A DNA stretch of 64,000 nt from Chitinophagales bacterium. Lineage in GTDB: Bacteria; Bacteroidota; Bacteroidia; Chitinophagales; CAIOSU01. The stretch is taken from positions 704,591 through 768,590 of the forward strand of contig BPHB01000001.1 of assembly GCA_026003335.1 (NCBI GenBank). Reading direction: 5' to 3'. The notes below the pieces were generated by a model, which was given only the letters and a program-made list of their open reading frames with translations, had not been told where the DNA came from and searched no databases. The position numbers and the translations under genes are program-made. Shown here in pieces: positions 19,301 through 27,183 of this stretch; the stretch's first letter is position 1; the number at the start of each line of letters is the position of its first letter.

Positions 19301-22300
19301 ATACCAGGTTCACAACGAAGTTGCCCCTGTATTCTTCCGTAACCGGGATTTCCAACTTCCGCACTCTATTGCCGATTTCCAGCCATTTCCTTTCAATAAT
19401 CCTGTCTTGTAGCATAACCTCATAAAGTACACGTGTATTTTCCGCAGCCGAGCCGACAAAAAGCTCAACCTGCTGCCCGGGCTCAGCGATCTGGTTTTTA
19501 AGATGAACCCATGAGAATGTTTTATAAGGCAGCCCTCCGCTACCCTCCTGAAAAACCGAAAAGTAAGCGACCTCAGTTATGATTTGTCCAAAAGGGTCGG
19601 TCGTCTGTAGTTCAGCCGCATACATGCCTACAGGCCACTGCGCAGTATTTTCCAGAACCAGAAAGCCCGCCCGTTTCGTATCAAAGTTAGATGACCAAAC
19701 AAGTGATTCCCGCTCCCAGTTTTCATGCTTATTTTCATTTTCATATACATCATACGGGAAGTTTTTAATATAAACCTCGCGGGGAATGATGTTTGTATCA
19801 GGACTTTCCCATAAACGCGGGCGAAGCAGGCGGTCAGGGTTTTTTAATTTAAAAATGGAAATCGTTCCCTTTGCCTCCTGAGGCTGGTTATTCAGATTAC
19901 GGATGGAAAAACGCAGGGTATCTATTTGTCCGGCAAGCAAAACTTCTCCTAATTCTATAGTAGCCTGCCATGCACGATAACCGGCATGTACTACTGTTTG
20001 AGCACTCTGAGTTTCTCCGTTCACATCGGTGATGTCTGCATAAACACGGTAATGAAATACCGGAGCCTGATCAGGCGATATAGATGGGTCCGGCAGCAGC
20101 CGGAAAGAAAAGTAAAACCCGCCGGATTCATCGGTTGTAGTTGTGCCGCTGGTTATTTCCATGCGTTCTCCGGAAGGCCAGGGAGAGCGGAAGTGATTAA
20201 GGAAAGGGAAAAATACCGTGCGTTCCACACGATAGCGCACCTCTGCCCGCGTGAGGGCCGCACCGGCATAGCTCACGGCCATACCTTCCACGACAGCGGT
20301 GTCATATAGGCGAAAGCTGCCCGTCACCGGCTGAAAGCTTACCGAAAAGCGCGGGCGTTTATAATCTTCTACCTGAATGCTCTTGCTGCCGCTTTTGCAT
20401 CGGAGTGTAAATGTGCCGTTCAATAACCCATGAGGAAGCACAAAACTACCATGAAAGGTGCCATATTCATTAGTTACCAGAGTTACTTCAGCCACCTTCT
20501 GGTAATTCACATCCAGCAATTCAACTGTTTCAGTAAAATTTTTTCTTATCGTATTTTTTATTCCATCCGTCTGCAGCACCAGCGCCTTGAAATACACCGT
20601 TTGTCCGGGACGATAGATCGCCCTGTCAGTGAAGAAGAAAGTTTTATTTCGCATGGTGGGTTCTTCAGAATGCCCCATATAGTCGTAAAACGGATAGTTC
20701 ACAAGTAAAGAATCATTTTTATGCATGAGCTTAAGAAAAAAGGGCTCACTGTCTTTTGGAAAGGCAATCATCCGAAATCCGTTGTTATCGGTTTTATATA
20801 CACTGCCGTCTTTCAAAACATATTCGCGCTTTACGTAGTCGTAGGATTTACGATAAGTCTGGATAGATACATTTTTCATCGGCTTTCCGCTAATGCGGTT
20901 ATTGACATAAATCTCCAGGCGGCCTTTTTCACCCTTACGAGTAATGCAACTAAGATGGGACACCGAAAAAGATACAGCCGCAACAGGATACGCATCACTA
21001 AAATCAGCAGTGGATGAAGCCAGCAGATAATAAAAACCAGCGGGTAGAGCAGGAACTACAATTTCGGTAGTCAGCGTATTATAGTCACCTGCTGATGGGA
21101 GGGCTTGCTGCCATTGCTGAATGGCGGGTTTGACGAGCAGGCGCTGTTTGCGTTCTGCAGAGGGAACGGTATTAAGTTTCATTTCCTCGGCAGGTGAAAC
21201 GCGCACGACACGTAACCAGAGGCGCTCTACATTTTTGTATCGCACAAACGCGCGGAATGGCATATCCGGTGTATTTACTTCTTCCAGTTGCAGCCCGATA
21301 GAGGGTTGCTGAATTTCTTCCAGCAGCATCCGGCAGTTAGCAGCCCCTTTCGTTCCGGGGTACAGTTCAATTATCCGCTGGCATTGCTGATAGGCATCCC
21401 TTTTTTTCCAGCGCAGACTATCATTGCCTCTCTGATAGCGCCTGCCTACATCATAAAGGAATCGCGCTCTTTCAAAGCCGCTGAAGGCAGCTACTGCAGT
21501 GTCGCTCGCGTATTGCTGCTGGTGATGCAATAATGCCTGCATGAAAAGATTTTCTTTGTCTTCACCGCGGTAATAGGTAAAAATAAATCTCAGCCGATGC
21601 AGGTCGGCATCGCCCAGAGCTGCCCAGTCAGCCCGTTGCAGATGAAAAGCCAGAAGCTTTTGCCAGATTAAGACTGCCTGATAAATAAATGACAGCGTAT
21701 CCCGTGATTGCACCTGGATGCGGATAAAAGCCTCAGGGGGTGCAAAAAAGGCAGGATCATCCAGTGAAAACTGATAGAGCGGACGTGTCAGACCTGATTC
21801 TGAATTCTGAAAAAATTCCAGTGCCCGGTGTGCAAAAAAATCAAACAAAGTAGGCCTGTAAACCTTAGATTCTTTAGTATGATCAAGCAAGGGATAGAAC
21901 AAGTCAACGGGTAGGACCTTCAAACTGTCTTCTGGTTTCAGAGAGGATAAAAATAATTCCGAGACCCTGCGGACAAACTTTTCGGCATCCCATGTTTTAA
22001 AATCATCAGGCACAAAACCATCAGTTGCAGTGCGATTGAGTATCCGGTAACGGTTTATCTGATAATATCTCCAATACAGAGATGCAAGTATGGATTGAGC
22101 AAACTGCTTCTGCGGGAAGGTCAGATGCGGCAGTTCTCTTTCCAGCAAACTGATAACGCTTGCCTGCGGTTCTTCCTCAAACTGGTATTCTGCCCCCGCA
22201 CGATACAATAAAGCCTTCACTACCTGCGGGTGATTTTTTTCTTTGCGGGCTGCTGCATAAATATGCTCAATCCGCGTAAGAGCAGAACGGGGCAGACCGG

Positions 22301-22451
22301 CCTGCATCAAGGAATCCACCTCATTCCATTCTTTTTCATAGTTATTCCAATTGGGGTCGGGAAGAAGAAAAGCAGATTTTTCGGCATTTATGGCTGCCCA
22401 ACCCGCACAAATCAGCAAAACAGAAAGAGCAACAACCAGATTTTTTTTCAT
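16389..22451 (-). CDS. Alpha-2-macroglobulin family protein with thioester motif
   Basis: A 2020-residue secreted protease-trap-like protein. It has a signal peptide (MKKNLVVALSVLLICAGWAA) without a lipobox Cys. An alpha-helical N-terminal region (about 30-400) has no obvious domain. Macroglobulin domains follow, with the MG2-type phrase FFFTDRAIYRPGQTVYFKAL at about 610-630. The A2M domain includes TAGQVLLSFKAPEALTRWKF. The thioester motif CAEQ (in YPYECAEQIFNRYY, near residue 1480) is intact, followed by the helical thioester domain. Bacterial A2Ms are thought to covalently trap foreign proteases in the periplasm or at the surface. Unlike the classical arrangement, no pbpC-type transglycosylase gene is adjacent. 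The only same-strand neighbour is a CPBP protease 94 bases upstream. Confidence 0.92.
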   Translation of the reverse strand: MKKNLVVALSVLLICAGWAAINAEKSAFLLPDPNWNNYEKEWNEVDSLMQAGLPRSALTRIEHIYAAARKEKNHPQVVKALLYRAGAEYQFEEEPQASVISLLERELPHLTFPQKQFAQSILASLYWRYYQINRYRILNRTATDGFVPDDFKTWDAEKFVRRVSELFLSSLKPEDSLKVLPVDLFYPLLDHTKESKVYRPTLFDFFAHRALEFFQNSESGLTRPLYQFSLDDPAFFAPPEAFIRIQVQSRDTLSFIYQAVLIWQKLLAFHLQRADWAALGDADLHRLRFIFTYYRGEDKENLFMQALLHHQQQYASDTAVAAFSGFERARFLYDVGRRYQRGNDSLRWKKRDAYQQCQRIIELYPGTKGAANCRMLLEEIQQPSIGLQLEEVNTPDMPFRAFVRYKNVERLWLRVVRVSPAEEMKLNTVPSAERKQRLLVKPAIQQWQQALPSAGDYNTLTTEIVVPALPAGFYYLLASSTADFSDAYPVAAVSFSVSHLSCITRKGEKGRLEIYVNNRISGKPMKNVSIQTYRKSYDYVKREYVLKDGSVYKTDNNGFRMIAFPKDSEPFFLKLMHKNDSLLVNYPFYDYMGHSEEPTMRNKTFFFTDRAIYRPGQTVYFKALVLQTDGIKNTIRKNFTETVELLDVNYQKVAEVTLVTNEYGTFHGSFVLPHGLLNGTFTLRCKSGSKSIQVEDYKRPRFSVSFQPVTGSFRLYDTAVVEGMAVSYAGAALTRAEVRYRVERTVFFPFLNHFRSPWPSGERMEITSGTTTTDESGGFYFSFRLLPDPSISPDQAPVFHYRVYADITDVNGETQSAQTVVHAGYRAWQATIELGEVLLAGQIDTLRFSIRNLNNQPQEAKGTISIFKLKNPDRLLRPRLWESPDTNIIPREVYIKNFPYDVYENENKHENWERESLVWSSNFDTKRAGFLVLENTAQWPVGMYAAELQTTDPFGQIITEVAYFSVFQEGSGGLPYKTFSWVHLKNQIAEPGQQVELFVGSAAENTRVLYEVMLQDRIIERKWLEIGNRVRKLEIPVTEEYRGNFVVNLVLIRFGRVYNYSHIVEVPFSNKQLHLEATTFRDRLLPGEHEEWQFKITGPQGEKVMAEMLAAMYDASLDAFVPHGWGLPIYNPFNYFGKSWNSHTFSVSTGILFSFHQGSRISLQYPRYDQLNWFWLKEYYPFTRWDDLPGMYRMHKQSTSAGEGPVTESIRDALSAMGEDAPVKDEEARENKMPLSQTIPLSPQVIIRKDLQETAFFYPQLKTDTAGQVLLSFKAPEALTRWKFMALAHTQDLKTGTWIFEAVTQKSLMVIPNAPRFFREKDTMDFMIKISSLANEDVQGAARLMLFDAFTLQPVDDAFDNRSGVRNFSLKKGQSTSVSWKLKIPEGISAVVYRVSASANGFTDGEENMLPVLTNRMLVTETMPIHVRGGQTKEFTFTRLMHATASPTLRHHQLKLEFAANPVWYAVQSLPYLMEYPYECAEQIFNRYYANSIAGSIVGSSPRIRQVFETWQHITPEALLSNLEKNADLKAVLLEETPWVLDAKNITEKQRRLALLCDFNRMASGSQAALKKLEETQLPNGGWPWFKGMPDNRFITQYIIIGLGRLLKLHAVPAAQIPRINEMLIHAVRYMDGRAHEDYAKAMKSSAPDDDHLGYVQIQYVYARSFFPEIPFSPEANAAFKYYLNQAEKYGLKKNIFAQGMLALALHRQGIKQQAGNLIASLKERALWSDELGMYWSQNAAGYLWHEAPVETQALLIEAFDEIAADTFSVNNMRIWLLKQKQVQDWQTTKATADACYALLLRGTDWIKETPAVTIQVAGKPITTDMSAEAGTGYLMTSWTQPDIVPKMGKVSVTLGGSSIGWGAMYWQYFEQLDKITSHETPLKLKKQLFVEVHTDRGPLMRPVNEQTPLKPGDLIKVRIELRCDRDMEFIHMKDMRAAGFEPVQVLSGYRWQGGLGYYESTRDAATHFFIDWLPKGTYVFEYALRVAQRGNFSNGITTIQSMYAPSFAAHSEGIRVRVE

Positions 22452-22545
22452 GTGTTCAGATTAAGATCAAGCAAACCATGTGTGCATTGTTGCATGCACA
22501 ATTATACAGATGCTGTTCAGATGGATTTTCCATAAAAAGACTGTA

Positions 22546-23115
22546 TCACTCCTTTCCTATATTCCACTTTAAGAAGGAAAACATGACTAAATCAAACATA
22601 AAATGAGCGATCATGGCGGCAAAAATTCCATAAATCTCAAACAGATAACCCAGTCCGGCACTTATGAGAATCATAAACAATCCATACATGGTGATAGGCC
22701 AGTTAAACGGATTGAGATACCCGTGCAGGAAAATAAAAAGTACGGAAGTCCACCATATCCCCAGATGGGGCTGAATGGCTCCACGAAAAAGAATTTCTTC
22801 ACCAATACCTGCACAGAGGGAATAAAAAACGATATGCCCGGCTCCGGGATTTATGGATGCGATTAATCCGGTAAAAAAAATACGGGAAGGCTTAAACCAC
22901 CGGGTTCTGACCAGCAGAAGCGCATTCAATGCAGCGATAATACCAAAAGCCGATCCCAGCCAGAGCTGTTTTGTCCAGGGGATGCCCGCAGCGAAAAACT
23001 CATCCGGAGATTTTTGCTGATAGAAATAAATAGCTGCCAGTCCGATAGTGCTAAAACCTATCAGCGTAAATAAGCTCAGAAAGAATAATGTTTTTCTTTT
23101 GATCATCATTTCCAT
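22546..23115 (-). CDS. CPBP family intramembrane metalloprotease
   Basis: A 189-residue membrane protein with several hydrophobic segments. It carries the CPBP (Abi, Rce1-like) motifs: GIGEEILFRGAIQP (the EExxxR catalytic motif), then FIFLHGYLNPFNW and AMIAHFMFDLVMF, each with a conserved His. Members cleave or bind prenylated or small membrane substrates; the substrate here is unknown. The N-terminus has three Met codons close together (MEMMIKRK); the first is used, but the third is equally plausible. It sits upstream of and in the same direction as the A2M gene, and diverges from thiL. Confidence 0.85.
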   Translation of the reverse strand: MEMMIKRKTLFFLSLFTLIGFSTIGLAAIYFYQQKSPDEFFAAGIPWTKQLWLGSAFGIIAALNALLLVRTRWFKPSRIFFTGLIASINPGAGHIVFYSLCAGIGEEILFRGAIQPHLGIWWTSVLFIFLHGYLNPFNWPITMYGLFMILISAGLGYLFEIYGIFAAMIAHFMFDLVMFSFLKWNIGKE

Positions 23116-23166
23116 AGTATTCTTTTGAAAAACATGTTTTCCGCTAAAATAGACAGAATGCCTGCT

Positions 23167-23174
23167 TATCTTTG
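23167..23174 (+). promoter_or_regulatory. -7 promoter box upstream of thiL
   Basis: TATCTTTG matches the Bacteroidota -7 consensus exactly, 71 bases before the ATG at 23245. No convincing -33 element at the proper distance. Confidence 0.4.
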
Positions 23175-23244
23175 AAATTCATTCATCACAGAAGATCATC
23201 TGGCACATTTTCCGGTGCTGGCATCTTCAAGCGATATAGTTATC

Positions 23245-24297
23245 ATGGATGAACAAAAGCAACGAACTGAAATAGCTGCATTAGGTGAGTTCGGTCTTAT
23301 CAAAGCCCTAACCAGCCAATTCAAAAATATCCATTCTTCTACCATCAAGGGTGTGGGCGATGATGCCGCGGTCATTGACACGGGTAATAAGTTTACTCTG
23401 GTAACCACTGATCTGCTGGCCGAAGGTATTCACTTTGACCTGATGTATTACCCGCTCAAGCATCTTGGCTATAAGGCAGTAGTGGTGAATCTGTCTGACA
23501 TATACGCTATGAACGGCATTCCCAAGCAGGTTACCGTATCGTTTGCCGTATCCAACCGGTTTTCCGTTGAAGCGCTTCAAGAGCTGTATGCGGGGGTGCG
23601 GTATGCCTGTGAGCGGTATAGGGTGGATTTGGTGGGAGGCGATACCAGCTCTTCACTTAAGGGTATGTTTATTAGCGTAACCGCAATTGGCGAGGTAGAT
23701 AAGGATAAAGTTACCTACCGCAGCACCGCACGGGAAGGAGACTATTTGTGTGTGAGCGGTGACCTGGGAGGGGCCTATCTGGGTTTGCAATTGCTGGAAC
23801 GTGAAAAACAGATTTATCTGGAAAACCCGGAGGTACAGCCTGATCTGGAAGGGCAGCATTATCTGGTGGGCCGTCAGCTTAAGCCTGAAGCCCGCAGAGA
23901 TATCATAGAGCTTTTTGCAGAAAAAGGAATTCTCCCCAGCGCCATGATTGATATCTCGGATGGTCTTTCTTCCGACCTGCTGCATATCTGCCTGCAGTCA
24001 AATGTAGGGTGCCGGCTTTATGAAGCGGATATCCCTATCAGTCAGGAAGCACTGGAACTTGCTTTTAAGTTCAGCCTTGACCCTACGACCTGCGCTTTGA
24101 GCGGAGGGGAAGATTATGAATTGTTGTTTACTTTATCACGCGAAGACAAAACCAAATTGGAGCATGAATGGGATATCACGGTCATCGGTGATATTGTAAA
24201 AAAAGAGCATGGCACCAAGTTGCTTACCAAAGGAGGCAACCTTTACGATCTTACCGCACAAGGGTGGGATGCTTTTCTGAAGAGCCCGCGGCAGTAG
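23245..24297 (+). CDS. thiL: Thiamine-monophosphate kinase
   Basis: Phosphorylates thiamine monophosphate to the active cofactor thiamine diphosphate using ATP, in the cytoplasm. Family motifs in order: LGEFGLIKALT near the start, IKGVGDDAAVID (Mg-ATP binding), LVTTDLLAEGIHFD, AVVVNLSDIYAMNGIPKQ, DLVGGDTSSS, and SALIDISDGLSSDL-type AMIDISDGLSSDLLHIC, then ALSGGEDYELLFT. About 350 residues, normal length. The open frame begins at a GTG at 23215, but the ATG at 23245 gives the family's usual N-terminus. No other thi genes are next to it. Confidence 0.95.
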   Translation: MDEQKQRTEIAALGEFGLIKALTSQFKNIHSSTIKGVGDDAAVIDTGNKFTLVTTDLLAEGIHFDLMYYPLKHLGYKAVVVNLSDIYAMNGIPKQVTVSFAVSNRFSVEALQELYAGVRYACERYRVDLVGGDTSSSLKGMFISVTAIGEVDKDKVTYRSTAREGDYLCVSGDLGGAYLGLQLLEREKQIYLENPEVQPDLEGQHYLVGRQLKPEARRDIIELFAEKGILPSAMIDISDGLSSDLLHICLQSNVGCRLYEADIPISQEALELAFKFSLDPTTCALSGGEDYELLFTLSREDKTKLEHEWDITVIGDIVKKEHGTKLLTKGGNLYDLTAQGWDAFLKSPRQ

Positions 24298-24334
24298 GAG
24301 CCGTTCCTGCATCCGAAGGGTTCGGGGGAGTTTA

Positions 24335-25780
24335 TTATCTTTTTACCGAACTTCCCAGCTCGCGCTCAAAAATTTCAGGCAGTTGTTTGGAATCAATATT
24401 ACTGGCGATAATTCTATGCTCTTTATTCATCACATAGATTTCCGGGGTTACATCAATATGATATTTACGATGATACTGGCTTTCTCTGTTAAAGTCAAAC
24501 ACATTGTGAAACTGAATGAGCCCGCTTTGGGTAATATATTCCTTCCACAGCTTTTCATCGTTATCCACACTTAACGTAAAAGCATCCGCTACGCCTTTAG
24601 CTTTCCATTCCTTCATCACTTCCACAAAGTGAGGGGTTTCTTTTTTGCAGTTGTCGCACTCATAGGAAAAAATATACAATACGGTTATAGGCGTTTTTAT
24701 AACCTCATACATGGAAATGTATTCACCCTTTTCGTTCTTAGCACGTATATCCTGACCTATTTCTCCGATGAGGCTGGGTTTCATATAGCTGATTTCCTTG
24801 CGCAGGCCATTGATCTCTTCGTCATTTGACCACCAGGCCTGGTCTTTGGTCCAGTATTTATCTACCATGTGTACATACACTTTTTCCAGACCCATGATTT
24901 TGGAATTTTTATACTGCAGTGCAATCCAATTCACTGTAAACTTGAAGAGCTCTTTATTGGCTTTTGACTTCTCACTGATGATATCGGCATATTTGATTAA
25001 AGAGTCAGGAATCTGAGGCGTTAATTCTTTCATGAATTTTTTGAGTTTATTGAAATACACCGGAGTACGCAGCAGCCGTTCATCGGTAAAATCCACATTA
25101 TCCCAGAATTCATTCCTATAATAATACACCTGCAGCTCCTCATCTACCGACCCATCAGGGCGAAGGGGCTTTTTCAATTCAGGATTTTGTCCGGCTATTT
25201 TGAAACGGGTAAAAAAAGCATTTGGATAATTATCCGCAAACCAGCGAATGTGAGCCTTACGTTCCTCCAACAGTTTATTTTGCTCTTCTTCCAGCTTCTT
25301 ATACTCATCAGACGCCTTATCCAATTTATCCATTTGCTCTTTCAGCTCATCAAATTTACGGGTCAGGCCGGCCTCAAATCTCAGATTCTTGTAAAGCAAT
25401 TCCATATCCAGAGAGCCTTGGGTTTGCATCGTGTTTACGACATCGGCTTTATCAAATTCCATTGTAATGTGCTGACTTTTATCTATCAGCATCTGCGCGA
25501 ATGTTTCATCAGGGAATACAAGGAAATACATACCCGAAGGCAGAAGCGTGTCGTGTTTAAATTGTGCTTTGCCGGTCGCATCTGTCATAGCAGAATCCAA
25601 CAAGAAAGACTGATCTCCGATAAATCCCAAAAGTTTGACTTTCCCGTTGGGAAATCCTTTTATTTTGACAGTCAGGTGAAAGTTTTGTGAGGTTTTCTCT
25701 TCGGCAGCCGGCTGCCCTTTCGGACTGTTACATGCCCACCATAACAGCACCAAGGCAAAAATTAGGTTAACATTTTTCAT
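24335..25780 (-). CDS. Thioredoxin-like lipoprotein (DUF4369-type N-terminus, TlpA/AhpC-like C-terminus)
   Basis: About 481 residues, with an N-terminal signal ending ..LVLLWWACNS, a probable though atypical lipobox. Residues about 30-130 resemble the DUF4369 beta domain of Bacteroidota disulfide proteins (KLLGFIGDQSFLLDSAMTDA). A charged helical middle (about 135-190, coiled-coil-like) follows. The C-terminal thioredoxin fold has ITVLYIFSYECDNCKKETPH, with the CxxC pair CDNC, and ends near SNIDSKQLPEIFE. It probably reduces or forms disulfides in envelope proteins. The start is the ATG at 25780; the upstream TTG at 25789 overlaps a -7-like box. Convergent with thiL, 37 bases away. Confidence 0.85.
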   Translation of the reverse strand: MKNVNLIFALVLLWWACNSPKGQPAAEEKTSQNFHLTVKIKGFPNGKVKLLGFIGDQSFLLDSAMTDATGKAQFKHDTLLPSGMYFLVFPDETFAQMLIDKSQHITMEFDKADVVNTMQTQGSLDMELLYKNLRFEAGLTRKFDELKEQMDKLDKASDEYKKLEEEQNKLLEERKAHIRWFADNYPNAFFTRFKIAGQNPELKKPLRPDGSVDEELQVYYYRNEFWDNVDFTDERLLRTPVYFNKLKKFMKELTPQIPDSLIKYADIISEKSKANKELFKFTVNWIALQYKNSKIMGLEKVYVHMVDKYWTKDQAWWSNDEEINGLRKEISYMKPSLIGEIGQDIRAKNEKGEYISMYEVIKTPITVLYIFSYECDNCKKETPHFVEVMKEWKAKGVADAFTLSVDNDEKLWKEYITQSGLIQFHNVFDFNRESQYHRKYHIDVTPEIYVMNKEHRIIASNIDSKQLPEIFERELGSSVKR

Positions 25781-25800
25781 ATTGTTCAAATTTAACCGAT

Positions 25801-25808
25801 CAAAGTTA
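25801..25808 (-). promoter_or_regulatory. -7 promoter box of the thioredoxin-like lipoprotein gene
   Basis: On the minus strand TAACTTTG reads an exact TAnnTTTG, 20 bases before the ATG at 25780. A second match, TAAATTTG at 25794-25787, overlaps the unlikely TTG start. Confidence 0.4.
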
Positions 25809-25860
25809 TCAATGACCTGATAAAAAGACTCTTAAAAAATATTCACCCGCGAGATATTAT

Positions 25861-25868
25861 TAAATTTG
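25861..25868 (+). promoter_or_regulatory. -7 promoter box of tRNA-Arg
   Basis: TAAATTTG, an exact -7 consensus, ends 12 bases before the mature 5' end of the tRNA at 25881, the spacing expected if transcription starts at or very near the tRNA. Confidence 0.5.
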
Positions 25869-25880
25869 CAGGCACCGAAT

Positions 25881-25952
25881 GGTCCCGTAGTACAATGGAT
25901 AGTACGGAGGTCTCCGGAACCTCAGATCTGCGTTCGATTCGCAGCGGGACTA
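25881..25952 (+). tRNA. tRNA-Arg (anticodon CCG)
   Basis: A full cloverleaf can be drawn: acceptor GGTCCCG/CGGGACT (one G-T pair at the end), U8-A9, D-stem GTAC/GTAC, anticodon stem GAGGT/ACCTC with loop CTCCGGA (anticodon CCG, reading CGG), variable loop AGAT, T-stem CTGCG/CGCAG with loop TTCGATT, and discriminator A at 25952. The 3' CCA is not encoded (CTA follows). It has its own -7 box and a terminator at 25966-25988. Confidence 0.95.
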
Positions 25953-25965
25953 CTAATAATACATC

Positions 25966-25988
25966 GTCTGAAGTCAGACTGTTTTTTT
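25966..25988 (+). terminator. Terminator after tRNA-Arg
   Basis: GTCTG (25966-25970), loop AAGT, CAGAC (25975-25979), then TG and seven T residues. A short but clean rho-independent terminator placed 14 bases after the tRNA. Confidence 0.65.
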
Positions 25989-26050
25989 CTGTACACAACA
26001 CCATACGTAAGAGTAACCCCGGATTCCGGGAAGGTCGCCTGTTTGCTTTC

Positions 26051-26707
26051 ATGCTGCGTGTAAAAAAAATCCTCAGCTATCTGATGGATATTCCGATCAG
26101 AGAGGTGGAGAGTACCATAAGCGGCAAACTGAAGCTTACCCTTGTAAACGGCAGATACTGTCTGAGTACACAACATGCTGTTTATTCCTTTGATACGCAG
26201 TATGTCTCCTATCGCATAGCTTTTGAGCAGCTGCATATCGGGGAACGCTCTGTCAGGAAGGCGTTGATACTGGGTTACGGGCTGGGAAGTATCTCCAAAC
26301 TTTTAAACCTGAAGCATCATCTGTATCCGGCAATTACAGCCGTTGAACTGGATCCCCAGGTTATCGGTCTGGCAAAACAATATGGCTATTTGCCTGAATC
26401 AGTAAAGCTAACAGAAGCCGATGCCTATGCCTTTATGCTCCAATGCTGCGAGCAGTATGACCTTATCAATGCAGACCTGTATGTGGACGACACTACCCCC
26501 TCCCAGTTTGAAAAAACGGAATTTCTTTATGCTTTAAAAAAGTGTCTGACGCCCGGAGGATTATTGCTGTTCAGCCGGTTTTATAACCAGGAGCATCACC
26601 GCAGGCTCACAGAAGCTTTTTTGCAAGGGGCTTTTTCCACAGTATTCCCGCAAGCACGCACCATTCATGCGCAGGGCAATCTGATGCTGGTGTGGGAAAA
26701 CATATGA
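26051..26707 (+). CDS. Spermidine-synthase-like class I SAM methyltransferase-fold protein
   Basis: About 218 residues with a Rossmann fold: KALILGYGLGSISKLL (motif I, nucleotide binding), TAVELDPQVIGLAKQYG (acidic residue after strand 2), EADAYAFML, YDLINADLYVDDTTP (the phrase typical of spermidine-synthase-like proteins at motif IV) and LTPGGLLLFSRF. The donor and acceptor substrates cannot be told from sequence. The open frame extends upstream to an ATG at 25895 inside the tRNA, which cannot be a real start; the ATG at 26051 lies after the tRNA terminator and gives a normal N-terminus. It stands alone, followed by a 476-base gap. Confidence 0.8.
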   Translation: MLRVKKILSYLMDIPIREVESTISGKLKLTLVNGRYCLSTQHAVYSFDTQYVSYRIAFEQLHIGERSVRKALILGYGLGSISKLLNLKHHLYPAITAVELDPQVIGLAKQYGYLPESVKLTEADAYAFMLQCCEQYDLINADLYVDDTTPSQFEKTEFLYALKKCLTPGGLLLFSRFYNQEHHRRLTEAFLQGAFSTVFPQARTIHAQGNLMLVWENI

Positions 26708-27183
26708 GCTTTGCTTTGTTATTCCCTTCTATATAAGTCAATCACAGCAAAAATCCTTTTGTTAAAAATCTGCTAATTGAAACCACTTACATCCTCAAAG
26801 CAATATTTACAAGCTACCTCAAAAAGAATAATCTGCGCATATCTGTGTCATCTGTACAAGAAATTTCCCTCTGATTCCGCTACCCTTTGCAGAATTGCTA
26901 CAGCATAATGCAATTAAAGCATTTTTGAGATAGGCTCTGATCATTCTCATATTGCCGATGAATGCTAAGTGTCACCTTTCTGTAATCAGATATGGACGTT
27001 GAGAAAACAGGAATACACAATCTGTGGATAGTTTCCAGTATTTACATTTCCTGCTTAGTATCGGCCCCAACTATGCCGCACTTTGAAGAAACATGAAAAC
27101 CCCGAACCGAGTTGCCGGGAATAGATAATTTTGGCTCCATTAAATTTAATTTATTACTCCCTCAGGCTGGCGTTGATATTCAG
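26708..27183. other. Intergenic stretch, no gene seen
   Basis: AT-rich, with stops in all frames and no RNA cloverleaf or clear hairpin. The only signal is TAATTTTG at 27126-27133, an exact -7 promoter box 51 bases before the sulfotransferase ATG. Confidence 0.6.
27126..27133 (+). promoter_or_regulatory. -7 promoter box of the sulfotransferase gene
   Basis: TAATTTTG fits TAnnTTTG. It lies inside the reading frame that would start at the TTG at 27112, which argues for the ATG at 27184 as the true start. Confidence 0.4.
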
